From contig NZ_CAJYVE010000039.1 in the NCBI RefSeq assembly GCF_913777995.1, positions 1-64,000 on the forward strand: a stretch of DNA of 64,000 nt. The letters run 5' to 3'. The notes below the pieces were generated by a model. The model was not told the DNA's origin, did not search any database, and saw only the letters and a list, made by a program, of their open reading frames with translations. Below, piece by piece: positions 30,473 to 39,070 of the stretch (the stretch's first letter is position 1; every line of letters starts with the position of its first letter). The position numbers and the translations under genes were made by a program. The DNA is from an uncultured Pseudomonas sp. (GTDB taxonomy: Bacteria > Pseudomonadota > Gammaproteobacteria > Pseudomonadales > Pseudomonadaceae).

Positions 30473-31183
30473 ATGTCAGAACCCCTACGCCTTTCCAGAC
30501 GCCTCATCGAGCTGACCGGCTGCTCGCGCCGTGAAGCCGAGCTGTACATCGAGGGCGGCTGGGTCACCGTCGACGGTCAGGTCGTCGAAGAGCCCCAGTT
30601 CAAGGTCGGCGACCAGCGCGTCGAGCTCAGCGCCGGCGCCACCGCCAGTGCGCCAGACCCGGTGACGCTGATCGTCCACAAACCGGCCGGTATCAGCCTG
30701 GAAGCCGCCTTGCAATCCATCACCCCGGCCACGCTGTGCCGCGACCTGACGCCGGACAAACGCGTGCTGAAGGGCCATTTCCTGCGCCAGAAGCCCATCT
30801 CTACGCTGCAAGACAATGCCAGCGGCATGGTGGTGTTCAGCCAGGACTGGAAAACCCTGCGCAAGCTCACCGATGACCGCAGCAAGATCGAGCAGGAATA
30901 CGTCGTCGAAGTGCGTGGCGACCTGGTCGCCCACGGCCTGAATCGCCTGAACCATGGCGTGACCTGGAAAGGCACCGAATTGCCGGCGGTCAAGGCCAGC
31001 TGGCAGAGTGAAAACCGCCTGCGCCTGGCCATGAAAAATCCGCAACCTGGGGTCATCGCACAACTCTGCAGCGCTGTCGGCCTGCAGATCGTTGCCTGCC
31101 GGCGTATCCGTATCGGTGCGGTATCGATGGGCAAGTTGCCCGAAGGCCAGTGGCGCTACCTGACCGCCCGAGAAAAGTTCTGA
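30473..31183 (+). CDS. RluF/RsuA-type pseudouridine-synthase-like protein without the catalytic Asp
   Basis: The 236-residue protein has an N-terminal S4 RNA-binding domain (about 5-50: SRRLIELTGCSRREAELYI) and a pseudouridine-synthase fold. In active members such as RluF the catalytic loop reads PIGRLDxxxxGL; here residues 108-118 are PISTLQDNASG, with Gln113 in the Asp position and the Arg also lost. The late NRQIRRM motif is replaced by GVIAQLCSAVG. It therefore looks like a degenerate, possibly non-catalytic RNA binder. The frame is intact and codon use resembles its neighbours, so it is not a pseudogene. Confidence 0.85.
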   Translation: MSEPLRLSRRLIELTGCSRREAELYIEGGWVTVDGQVVEEPQFKVGDQRVELSAGATASAPDPVTLIVHKPAGISLEAALQSITPATLCRDLTPDKRVLKGHFLRQKPISTLQDNASGMVVFSQDWKTLRKLTDDRSKIEQEYVVEVRGDLVAHGLNRLNHGVTWKGTELPAVKASWQSENRLRLAMKNPQPGVIAQLCSAVGLQIVACRRIRIGAVSMGKLPEGQWRYLTAREKF

Positions 31184-31207
31184 ACCCGTTTCAATGGATC
31201 ATCCATC

Positions 31208-31678
31208 ATGCTCAACAATGACATCCTGCGCAGTGTGCGCTACATCCTGGCGGCCAATGACGCCAAGATCGTCGAGATTCTCAAGCTCGCCGACCAGTCG
31301 GTGAGCCGCGCCGACGTGGCCGCCTGGGTCAAGCGCGAAGAAGAAGAAGGCTTCGCCCGTTGCCCGGACACCGTCATGGCGCACTTGCTCGACGGCCTGG
31401 TCTACTACAAGCGCGGCAAGGACGAGAGCCGCCTGGCGCCGCCCATCGAACTGCCGGTCACCAACAACCTGGTGCTCAAGAAGCTGCGCGTGGCCTTCGA
31501 ACTCAAGGAAGACGACCTGCACGAAATCCTCGACGCGGCGGGCTTTCCAGTCTCCAAACCGGAGCTGAGTGCGCTGTTTCGCAAGGTTGGCCACCACAAC
31601 TACCGAGAATGCGGCGACCAGTTGCTGCGCAACTTCCTCAAGGGCCTGGCCCAACGCCTGCGCCCGGCCAAGCCATGA
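31208..31678 (+). CDS. DUF1456 (YehS-like) protein
   Basis: The 156-residue protein contains two copies of the DUF1456 unit (about 1-68 and 88-150); each begins NNxxLRxxRxxxxxxDxxxxxIL. Compare LNNDILRSVRYILAANDAKI with TNNLVLKKLRVAFELKEDDL. Function unknown. Its stop overlaps the trmO start by four bases (ATGA), indicating coupling. Confidence 0.9.
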   Translation: MLNNDILRSVRYILAANDAKIVEILKLADQSVSRADVAAWVKREEEEGFARCPDTVMAHLLDGLVYYKRGKDESRLAPPIELPVTNNLVLKKLRVAFELKEDDLHEILDAAGFPVSKPELSALFRKVGHHNYRECGDQLLRNFLKGLAQRLRPAKP

Positions 31679-32376
31679 GTTTTCAGGTCTCGCCCGTCGG
31701 TTTCGTGCGCTCCTGCTTCAAGGAGAAGTTCGCCATCCCGCGCCAGCCACGGCTGGCTCCGGCGGCACGTGGCGTGCTTGAGCTGATCCCGCCCTTCGAC
31801 CAGGGCGAGGCTGTGCAGGGCCTGGAGCAGGTCAGTCATGTCTGGCTGCTGTTCCTGTTCCACCAGGCCCTTGAAGACACCCCACGGCTGAAGGTGCGCC
31901 CGCCCCGCCTCGGCGGCAACCAGAGCATGGGCGTGTTCGCCACCCGCGCGACGCATCGCCCCAACGGTATCGGCCAGTCGGTGGTGCGCCTGGAGAACGT
32001 CGAACCGGGTCGCCTGTGGCTGTCGGGCATCGACCTGCTGGACGGCACGCCGGTACTGGATATCAAACCGTACGTGCCTTACGCCGACAGCATTGCAGAA
32101 GCCACCAACCAGATGGCCAGCGCAGCACCGGTGCTGATCCCGGTGCAATGGCAGGACAGCGCCCTGGCACAGGCCCACCACCACGCGCAGCGCCTGGGCG
32201 AGCCGTTGGTGGCACTGATCGAGCAATGCCTGGCCCAGGATCCGCGTCCGGCCTATCAGCTCCCGCCGCCGGAGCGGCGCTATGGCGCTCAGTTCTGGGA
32301 CCTGGACGTGCGCTGGCACTACCCTGAGCCGGGCGTCATCTGCGTACTGGAAGTGGTACTTTCGCTTGACGCATAA
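31675..32376 (+). CDS. trmO: tRNA (t6A37) N6-methyltransferase TrmO
   Basis: SAM-dependent enzyme that methylates N6-threonylcarbamoyladenosine at position 37 of tRNA-Thr. The 233-residue protein has the YaeB/TsaA beta-barrel domain with GVFATRATHRPNPIG-type signature (here RPNGIGQS) and the LDIKPYVPYAD motif, plus a C-terminal extension (from about 150). It overlaps the DUF1456 gene by ATGA. Confidence 0.93.
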   Translation: MSFQVSPVGFVRSCFKEKFAIPRQPRLAPAARGVLELIPPFDQGEAVQGLEQVSHVWLLFLFHQALEDTPRLKVRPPRLGGNQSMGVFATRATHRPNGIGQSVVRLENVEPGRLWLSGIDLLDGTPVLDIKPYVPYADSIAEATNQMASAAPVLIPVQWQDSALAQAHHHAQRLGEPLVALIEQCLAQDPRPAYQLPPPERRYGAQFWDLDVRWHYPEPGVICVLEVVLSLDA

Positions 32377-32377
32377 A

Positions 32378-32408
32378 AAACCCGCCGGCTCCGGGAGGCG
32401 GCGGGTTT
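32378..32408. terminator. Bidirectional terminator trmO / fprA
   Basis: AAACCCGCC ... GGCGGGTTT arms between convergent genes, with an A-run on the left and T-run on the right. Confidence 0.8.
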
Positions 32409-32423
32409 GTCGTGCAGCGTTGC

Positions 32424-33203
32424 TTACTTCTCGACGAAGGCACGCTCGATCAGGTAGTCGCCCGGCTCACGCATGCGTGGCGATACCTTCAGACCGAAGC
32501 TGTCCAGCACCTGGCTGGTCTCATCCAGCATGCTCGGGCTGCCGCACAGCATGGCGCGGTCATCCTGCGGATTGATCGGCGGCAGGCCGATGTCCTCGAA
32601 CAGCTTGCCACTGCGCATCAGGTCGGTCAGACGGCCCTGATTGTGATAAGGCTCACGGGTGACGGTCGGGTAGTAGATCAGCTTTTCACGCACCGCATCG
32701 CCGAAGAATTCGTTCTGGGGCAGGATCTCGGTGATGAACTCGTGGTAGGCCACTTCGCTGACCCAGCGCACGCCATGAACCAGCACGACCTTGTCGAAAC
32801 GCTCGTAGGTTTCCGGGTCCTGGATGACGCTCATGAACGGCGCCAGGCCGGTGCCGGTGCTCAGCAGGTAGAGGTGCTTGCCAGGCAGCAGGTCATCCAG
32901 CACCAGGGTGCCGGTGGGCTTCTTGCTGATGAGGATCTCGTCGCCTTCCTTGAGGTGCTGCAGCTGCGAGGTCAGCGGGCCGTCCGGGACCTTGATGCTG
33001 AAGAACTCCAGGTGCTCTTCCCAGTTCGGGCTGGCCACCGAGTAGGCACGCATCAGCGGACGCCCGTTGGGCTGCTGCAGACCGATCATCACGAACTGAC
33101 CGTTCTCGAAACGCAGGCCTGGGTCCCGGGTGCACTTGAAGCTGAAGAGGGTGTCGTTCCAATGGTGAACACTCAGGACACGCTCGTGATACATGTTGCT
33201 CAT
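32424..33203 (-). CDS. fpr: Ferredoxin--NADP reductase FprA
   Basis: FAD flavoenzyme exchanging electrons between NADPH and ferredoxin/flavodoxin, important in oxidative and superoxide stress. The 259-residue protein has FAD-binding RAYSVASP (about 51-58), NADP-binding STGTGLAPFMS, and the C-terminal VEK tail typical of bacterial class I FprA. AGGAG stands 11 bases before the ATG at 33203. It is transcribed away from finR across 124 bases; in P. putida FinR activates fprA under superoxide stress. Confidence 0.95.
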   Translation of the reverse strand: MSNMYHERVLSVHHWNDTLFSFKCTRDPGLRFENGQFVMIGLQQPNGRPLMRAYSVASPNWEEHLEFFSIKVPDGPLTSQLQHLKEGDEILISKKPTGTLVLDDLLPGKHLYLLSTGTGLAPFMSVIQDPETYERFDKVVLVHGVRWVSEVAYHEFITEILPQNEFFGDAVREKLIYYPTVTREPYHNQGRLTDLMRSGKLFEDIGLPPINPQDDRAMLCGSPSMLDETSQVLDSFGLKVSPRMREPGDYLIERAFVEK

Positions 33204-33327
33204 GTACGGGAAAACTCCTGGAAAAATTCGTCCGCGCCTGCAGCAGGCACTATTGCGCGCCATTCTAGTGGCAGACACAATATCTGTTAACTGAATTATC
33301 AAGATATGGGTTATCGGTTATATAGAT

Positions 33328-34254
33328 ATGCGATTCACTCTACGTCAGTTGCAGGTTTTCGTCGCCGTCGCTCAACAGGAAAGCGTCTCCAAGGCCGCCG
33401 TGATGCTGTCGCTGTCGCAATCGGCCGCCAGTACCTCGATCACCGAGCTGGAGCGCCAGTCCAGCTGCCAGCTGTTCGACCGCGCGGGCAAGCGCCTGAG
33501 CCTCAACGCCACTGGCCGGCAACTGCTGCCGCAGGCCGTCGCCCTGCTCGACCAGGCCAAGGAAATCGAAGACCTGCTCAATGGCAAGTCCGGGTTCGGC
33601 TCACTGGCCGTCGGCGCCACCCTGACCATCGGCAATTACCTGGCGACCCTGCTGATCGGCGGCTTCATGCAGCGTCATCCGGAAAGCCAGGTGAAACTGC
33701 ATGTACAGAACACCGCGCACATCGTGCAACAGGTTGCCCACTACGAGATTGACCTGGGTCTGATCGAGGGTGACTGCAGCCATCCGGACATAGAGGTGCA
33801 GTCGTGGGTCGAAGATGAACTGGTGGTGTTTTGTGCCCCCCAACATCCTTTGGCACGCCAGGGCCGGGCGACGCTCAAGGAACTCACCCAGGAAGCCTGG
33901 ATCCTCCGTGAACAGGGTTCCGGCACCCGGCTGACCTTCGACCAGGCCCTGCGCCACCACCGCAACGGCCTGAACGTACGTCTGGAGCTGGAACACACCG
34001 AAGCCATCAAGCGTGCCGTGGAGTCGGGGCTGGGTATCGGATGCATCTCGCGGCTGGCCCTGCGCGATGCGTTTCGCCGCGGTAGCCTGGTGGCCCTGGA
34101 CACGCCGGAGCTGGACCTTGCAAGGCAGTTCTACTTCATCTGGCACAAGCAGAAGTACCAGACCTCGGCAATGCGCGAGTTTCTCGACATGTGCCGGGAC
34201 TTCACCGCCGGAGTGCAACGCAGCGATCAGATCGTGCTGCCCAGCCTGTACTGA
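33328..34254 (+). CDS. finR: LysR-type regulator FinR
   Basis: The 308-residue protein has an N-terminal LysR winged helix (about 1-60: RQLQVFVAVAQQESVSKAA, SQSAASTSITELE) and a substrate-binding-type effector domain. Its divergent position from fprA matches the P. putida FinR regulator. Function is assigned from context and family. The intervening 124 bases include the AT-rich TTATCGGTTATATAGATATG just before the finR start. Confidence 0.9.
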   Translation: MRFTLRQLQVFVAVAQQESVSKAAVMLSLSQSAASTSITELERQSSCQLFDRAGKRLSLNATGRQLLPQAVALLDQAKEIEDLLNGKSGFGSLAVGATLTIGNYLATLLIGGFMQRHPESQVKLHVQNTAHIVQQVAHYEIDLGLIEGDCSHPDIEVQSWVEDELVVFCAPQHPLARQGRATLKELTQEAWILREQGSGTRLTFDQALRHHRNGLNVRLELEHTEAIKRAVESGLGIGCISRLALRDAFRRGSLVALDTPELDLARQFYFIWHKQKYQTSAMREFLDMCRDFTAGVQRSDQIVLPSLY

Positions 34255-34328
34255 GCGCTCACTCTGAGGCCGCTCACCCGGCAGGGCTGTCCTTAGCCTC
34301 AATACTGTTCGCTTAAGCGGCATGTGGC

Positions 34329-34425
34329 CCGGTGGGAGCGGCTTTAGCCGCGAAAGCGCGAGGAAATTCACTGCATCTGTTGTGAACAGGCGGTCGCTTC
34401 GCGGCTGAAGCCGCTCCTACCCGGC
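34329..34425. repeat. REP pair (inverted) between finR and dgkA
   Basis: Two imperfect copies of the P. putida-type REP unit face each other: GGGAGCGGCTTTAGCCGCG in the forward sense (from about 34334) and its near-complement GCGGCTGAAGCCGCTCC (34401-34417), each itself a small palindrome. They sit in the 254-base space between finR and dgkA, which carries nothing else recognised. No REP-associated transposase is in the window. Confidence 0.85.
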
Positions 34426-34508
34426 CTAACTGACCAATATTGTCTTTAGCCTGGAGGCTGTGCGCTGCTGACGCAGCGCCTACGGGCAGGCAAGGGTACA
34501 GCGCAAGA

Positions 34509-34877
34509 TCAGCCCAGCAACACCACCGCCCACACCACCGCGATGATGCTCAAGGCCACGAACTGCGCGGCACTGCCCATGTCCTTGGCGTTCTTCGACA
34601 ACGGGTGCAGGTCCAGGGAAATCCGGTCGATGGCCGCCTCCACCGCCGAATTGAGCAATTCGACGATCAGCGCCAGCAGGCACACGGCGATCAACAAGGC
34701 GCGCTCGCCCCGGCTCACGTCGAGCAGGAAAGACAGCGGGATCAACAGCACATTGAGCAGCACCAGCTGGCGGAACGCCGCCTCGCCCTTGAAGGCCGCC
34801 ATCAGCCCGTCGAGAGAATAGCCTGCGGCGTTGAGAACACGTTTGAAGCCGGTCTGGCCCTTGAAAGGCGACAACAT
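34509..34877 (-). CDS. dgkA: Diacylglycerol kinase DgkA
   Basis: Inner-membrane enzyme that phosphorylates diacylglycerol released by lipid headgroup transfer. The 122-residue protein has three membrane helices (about 38-53, 60-78, 104-122) and the family motif ELLNSAVEAAIDRISLDLHPLSKNAKD. The ATG at 34877 is used; a TTG two codons upstream is also possible, and neither has a clear SD. Confidence 0.94.
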   Translation of the reverse strand: MLSPFKGQTGFKRVLNAAGYSLDGLMAAFKGEAAFRQLVLLNVLLIPLSFLLDVSRGERALLIAVCLLALIVELLNSAVEAAIDRISLDLHPLSKNAKDMGSAAQFVALSIIAVVWAVVLLG

Positions 34878-34951
34878 ATGCAAACTGCCATGCGGAAAGG
34901 ATGAGGGAAACTAAGGGCACGTCAGTCAAAAAAACGTGAACCCGATGGAGA

Positions 34952-35599
34952 TCAACTGGCGGTCACCGATTCCAGTTGTTGCAGCAGCAAGGCCGCCTGG
35001 GTACGCGTGCGCACGCCCAGCTTGCGGAAGATCGCCGTGACATGGGCCTTGATGGTGGCCTCCGAGACATTCAACTCGTAGGCGATCTGCTTGTTCAGCA
35101 GCCCCTCGCAGACCATGGTCAGCACCCGGAACTGCTGCGGCGTGAGACTGGCGAGTCCCGCACTGGCCGCCTTCGCCTCAGCCGACACGCTGACCGCCTC
35201 ATCGGCCTGCGGAGGCCACCATGCGTCGCCGTCGAGTACCGCCCGCACCGCCTGCTGGATGGTTTCCAGTGGGCTGGACTTGGGAATGAAGCCGCTGGCG
35301 CCGAACTCCTTGGCCCTGACCACCACCGCCGCCTCCTCCTGCGCCGAGACCATCACCACCGGCACCTGGGGATACTGCCCGCGCAACAGCACCAACCCCG
35401 AGAACCCATAAGCGCCTGGCATGTTCAGGTCCAGCAGTACCAGATCCCAATCGGATTTCTCGACCAGGCGCTCTTCGATCTGCGCGATGCTCTCGGCCTC
35501 GACCAGCCGCACCTGCGGCCCCAACCCGAGGCTCAGCGCCTGATGCAGGGCGCTGCGGAACAGGGGATGGTCATCGGCGATGAGGATGTCGTAGGTCAT
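34952..35599 (-). CDS. erdR: NarL/LuxR-type response regulator, ErdR-like
   Basis: The 215-residue protein has a receiver domain (1-120; acidic pocket ADDH, phospho-acceptor Asp in LLDLNMPG, Lys in PKSS) and a C-terminal LuxR-type HTH (about 145-210: LTPQQFRVLTMVCEGLLNKQ). No histidine kinase adjoins it. The gene beside dgkA in P. aeruginosa is ErdR, which controls ethanol and acetate metabolism; the name is given on context and similarity. Confidence 0.85.
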   Translation of the reverse strand: MTYDILIADDHPLFRSALHQALSLGLGPQVRLVEAESIAQIEERLVEKSDWDLVLLDLNMPGAYGFSGLVLLRGQYPQVPVVMVSAQEEAAVVVRAKEFGASGFIPKSSPLETIQQAVRAVLDGDAWWPPQADEAVSVSAEAKAASAGLASLTPQQFRVLTMVCEGLLNKQIAYELNVSEATIKAHVTAIFRKLGVRTRTQAALLLQQLESVTAS

Positions 35600-35803
35600 G
35601 GTGGGGTCCTGTTCTTATAGTGAGTGCGAACACTCAACGGGGCATCCGCAGGATGCCGGCAAATATCCATTGCGCCTGCAAAACACGTCCAGGAAATCTC
35701 ACGCCTCGGGGCGGCGCCAAGCATGCCCAGCCCCAAGGTGGTGGTCAAGGGAGAGACTGGCCATAAAGCTGGCAGATAGCCTTCTTCCAGCGCCACACAC
35801 GAC

Positions 35804-36514
35804 TCAGCGATACTTCTTGACCGTCGTATGCGCAGCGTCCTCCGGATCGATGGGCCGCTGGAACTTGGCTCCCAGGTAATGCGCGCTGAACACGTCGAGC
35901 CACGCATCCAGCACCTCGCTGGCCTGGGTGTCCTGGGCCAGCTCCAGGCACAGCGCGGCCACTTCGGCGGTGCAGAAGTGGTCCTCGCGCCGTGAACGCC
36001 GCAGTCGATAGCGGGAAATCTGTTCCGGCTCCAGGCTCAATACCGGAAAGCGCTCCAGATACGGGCTCTTGCGGAACATCTTGCGCGCCTCGGTCCAGGT
36101 GGCGTCCAGCAGAATGAACAACGGCCGCTTGCCCGGCGCCGGCTCGACACGCGTCACCACCCTCTCACGAGCCACGAACTCACCCGGAAATACCAGGTAC
36201 GGCTGCCACTGCGGGTCATCCAGCAGCGCCAGGAGCCTTTCGTCGACCTCGATGCGCGACCAGCCGAACGCATGGGTATCCTCGATGACGTCGGCGATCA
36301 GCCAGCCGGTGTTGGTCGGCTTCAAGGGCTCAGTGTCGTACATCAACAGGCACATCGCCGAGCGGGCCTGAACCTTGGGGCGCCAGGCACACAGACAGTA
36401 GCTGAAGATCACCCGGCAATCCGGGCAACGGGGCGCCCGGGAACCCCGCGCGATGAATGGCTTGGTACTGCGAGCCAGGCGCTCGTCACGCAGGCGCGAA
36501 ACGGCATGGCTCAT
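35804..36514 (-). CDS. DTW-domain tRNA-uridine aminocarboxypropyltransferase
   Basis: The 236-residue protein has an N-terminal four-cysteine cluster (CPDCRVIFSYCLC, about 30-42) and the DTW signature LDATWTEARKMFRKS (about 136-150). DTW proteins such as E. coli TapT install acp3U in tRNA using SAM. The ATG at 36514 (MSHAVSRLRDE) is preferred to a longer frame. It is preceded on the left by 204 bases holding the erdR upstream region, with a short GAGTG/CACTC repeat near 35621. Confidence 0.88.
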   Translation of the reverse strand: MSHAVSRLRDERLARSTKPFIARGSRAPRCPDCRVIFSYCLCAWRPKVQARSAMCLLMYDTEPLKPTNTGWLIADVIEDTHAFGWSRIEVDERLLALLDDPQWQPYLVFPGEFVARERVVTRVEPAPGKRPLFILLDATWTEARKMFRKSPYLERFPVLSLEPEQISRYRLRRSRREDHFCTAEVAALCLELAQDTQASEVLDAWLDVFSAHYLGAKFQRPIDPEDAAHTTVKKYR

Positions 36515-36708
36515 GACGGCGGGTACTCGCACGCGAAGGACATCGGCACAACGGAAATCCGGCAAGGTGGAAAGGCCGCGCAGTTTAACAGCTCCCACAC
36601 CACAGCCTAATGAGAATCGGGCCGACAACCCCTATACTGCCGCGCCATGCTGTGAACGCACATCAAAGACGCTGGTCAAAGCGCCAGCCACCGTATCAGG
36701 AGACTTCA

Positions 36709-37131
36709 ATGCTGCGCCTCATCGTTCCAACCCTCACGCTGCTGCTCGTTGCACCTTTGGCTGCCCAGGCCGCCTCCAAGCAGGAGTACGAACTCAGCCA
36801 GATGCTGGATAAAGTGGCCAAGGAAAGCAGCGTCGGCACCCCGCGCGCCATCAACGAAGACATCCTCGACCAGGGCTACACGGTCAACGGCAACGAGCTG
36901 ATCAACCACCTGAGCGTGCGTGAAGGCCAGGCCCAGCAGATGCGTGCCAACCCGGGCACCGTGCGCGCGCAGCTGGGCAACAGCGTGTGCCATAACAACG
37001 GCTTCCGCCAGTTGATGACCAAAGGCGCGGTGCTCAAGTATCAGTTCAGCGAATACAAGAGCAACCGCCCGATCGTGACCCAGACCTTCACCAACGCCGA
37101 TTGCACCGCCCAGCCCAAGGCCAAGAAGTAA
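36709..37131 (+). CDS. Small exported protein, PA3611-like
   Basis: The 140-residue protein has a clear signal peptide (1-21, LLLVAPLAAQA). The mature part is about 118 residues with two cysteines (in SVCHNNGF and NADCTAQ) that could form a disulfide. It resembles P. aeruginosa PA3611, a structurally solved secreted protein of a quorum-linked family; the biochemical role is unknown. Start at 36709 has an AGGAG site (ATCAGGAGACTTC). Confidence 0.8.
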   Translation: MLRLIVPTLTLLLVAPLAAQAASKQEYELSQMLDKVAKESSVGTPRAINEDILDQGYTVNGNELINHLSVREGQAQQMRANPGTVRAQLGNSVCHNNGFRQLMTKGAVLKYQFSEYKSNRPIVTQTFTNADCTAQPKAKK

Positions 37132-37474
37132 GCGACCCGCCGACTGCACGCTCTAGCCCGCACTGCGTGCAGTCCGGCCCGCCGCCCATTGCCGGGGGTC
37201 ATACATCCACGCCTCCTATCACCCCTCCTCGTCGCACCGCACGGCTGCACCGGCCATCGCAGCCCCCCCGGTCATTCATGAAGCGAAACATCATCGAATC
37301 GACATTAATGGCCTGCTGACGCTATAACTCTTCATAAAACCTGAAGATTCTTTGCGTTCCGGCGCAATTGAGCACGATCCGCCAGCCGGCCGGATCAGGC
37401 CTCGCCAACCAGACACCGCACCTGCCTGCCACCGGTGGACAACGGTGCGAATCCTGCCCGAGGAGAAGACCTTC
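37132..37474 (+). other. Gap with inverted repeat and upstream region of the LOG gene
   Basis: 343 bases without a supported gene. A perfect inverted repeat GACTGCACGC / GCGTGCAGTC (37142-37174), just past the preceding stop, may end that transcript but lacks a T-run. The AT-richer stretch near 37320-37345 (CTATAACTCTTCATAAAA) is the best candidate promoter for the LOG-family gene. Confidence 0.4.
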
Positions 37475-38587
37475 ATGCCTTACTTACCCAACGAGCTGCT
37501 ATCACGGCACTTTCAGGAAGATGGCCGTGACCTCACGCGCCAGATCGAAGCTCACGTCAGGCAAGTCGCCCCCGACAGCCCCAACGTCCTGCTGTATCGC
37601 GACATGATGCTCACCGTATTGCGCATGGCCGAGGACGACCGCAACCGCTGGAATGCCAAGATCGTCCTGAAAACCCTGCAAGAGCTGGATAACGCCTTCC
37701 GTGTTCTGGAGCGCTTCAAGGGGCGGCGCAAGGTCACTGTGTTCGGCTCGGCGCGTACGCCGGTCGAACATCCGCTTTACGCCATGGCCCGGGAGCTGGG
37801 CAGGCAGTTGGCCGAAGCCGACATGATGGCAATTACCGGAGCAGGCGGCGGAATCATGGCCGCCACCCATGAAGGCGCAGGATTCGATCACAGCCTGGGC
37901 CTAAACATCACCCTGCCCTTCGAGCAGCATGCCAACCCAGTGGTGGACGGCAGCGATCACCTGCTGTCATTCCATTTCTTCTTCACCCGCAAACTGTTCT
38001 TCGTCAAGGAAGCCGACGCCCTGGTACTCTGCCCTGGCGGCTTCGGCACCCTGGACGAGGCCCTGGAAGTCCTGACCCTGATCCAGACCGGCAAGAGCCC
38101 ACTGGTTCCGGTGGTCTTGCTCGACACCCCTGAGGGTCGCTTCTGGCAAGGGGCGCTGGACTTCATCAAGGCCCAGCTCGAAGACAATCGCTACATCCTG
38201 CCCAGCGACATGAAGCTCATGCGTCTGGTCCACAGCCCTGAGGAAGCTGTAGAGGAAATCAACCGCTTCTACAGCAATTTCCATTCGAGCCGCTGGATGA
38301 AAAAGACCTTCATGCTGCGCATGCGACATCCGCTCAGCGACGCGGCGCTAGAGTGCATTGACAGGGATTTCAGGGATCTATGTCTGAGCGAAGGGTTTCA
38401 GCAGCATGACTATCAGAGCGACCAGGACGATGCACAGTTCAGCACCCTCACCCGCCTGACATTCAGCTTCACCGGTCGTCAGCAGGGACGGTTGCGGGAG
38501 TTGATCGACTTCATCAACCTGCCCGAGAACTGGGTAGAACCACTGGCAGCCCCGGCACGCTCACGCCACGCGCAAGGCGCCCATTGA
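37475..38587 (+). CDS. LOG-family (TIGR00730-like) protein with extended ends
   Basis: The 370-residue protein has a central Rossmann-like LOG domain (about 88-275) with GAGGGIMAATHEG and the signature PGGFGTLDEALE. LOG proteins cleave nucleotide 5'-monophosphates to base and ribose-phosphate. Ordinary LOG proteins are about 180-200 residues; this one has about 85 extra N-terminal and 95 extra C-terminal residues, more like the long nucleosidase PpnN. Start at MPYLPNELL with AGGAG upstream. Substrate not known. Confidence 0.88.
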   Translation: MPYLPNELLSRHFQEDGRDLTRQIEAHVRQVAPDSPNVLLYRDMMLTVLRMAEDDRNRWNAKIVLKTLQELDNAFRVLERFKGRRKVTVFGSARTPVEHPLYAMARELGRQLAEADMMAITGAGGGIMAATHEGAGFDHSLGLNITLPFEQHANPVVDGSDHLLSFHFFFTRKLFFVKEADALVLCPGGFGTLDEALEVLTLIQTGKSPLVPVVLLDTPEGRFWQGALDFIKAQLEDNRYILPSDMKLMRLVHSPEEAVEEINRFYSNFHSSRWMKKTFMLRMRHPLSDAALECIDRDFRDLCLSEGFQQHDYQSDQDDAQFSTLTRLTFSFTGRQQGRLRELIDFINLPENWVEPLAAPARSRHAQGAH

Positions 38588-38594
38588 AGCACTG

Positions 38595-39062
38595 TCAGTC
38601 GTCGTCGCCACGGCCACTGAGCAGGCGACCGATCATCTCCATCGGGTAACCGCGATACCCAAGGAAACGTGTCTGCTGCGCCCTTTCCCGAGCATCGGCG
38701 GGGCGCCTGCCGGCGAACTTGCGCTGCCAGGTATCGGTGAGCCGTTCCCGCCAATCGACGTCACATTCGCGCAGAGCCTGCTCGATGTCCCCACGCGCCA
38801 GGCCTCGCTGACTCAGCTCTTCGCGAATGCGCAATGGACCATAACCGGCACGGGCGCGGGCCGAGACGAAACTTTCAAGATAGCGACTTTCGGAGAGCAG
38901 CCCTTCTTCGGTGAGACGGTCCAGAGCTGATTCGATGAGTTCAGGCGGGGCGCCGCGCTGACGCAGTTTGCGCGTCAGCTCGACACGACCATGCTCGCGC
39001 CGAGCGAGCAGGTCCATTGCGGTGCGCCGTACAGCGACAGAGGTATCGAGCACGGTTTTCAT
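38595..39062 (-). CDS. recX: Recombination regulator RecX
   Basis: Binds RecA filaments and limits their growth. The 155-residue protein has three RecX three-helix repeats ([30 protein letters not shown], and the C-terminal [13 protein letters not shown]). It begins eight bases after the recA stop and so shares the LexA-controlled transcript. Confidence 0.95.
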   Translation of the reverse strand: MKTVLDTSVAVRRTAMDLLARREHGRVELTRKLRQRGAPPELIESALDRLTEEGLLSESRYLESFVSARARAGYGPLRIREELSQRGLARGDIEQALRECDVDWRERLTDTWQRKFAGRRPADARERAQQTRFLGYRGYPMEMIGRLLSGRGDDD

Positions 39063-39070
39063 GCACAGAT

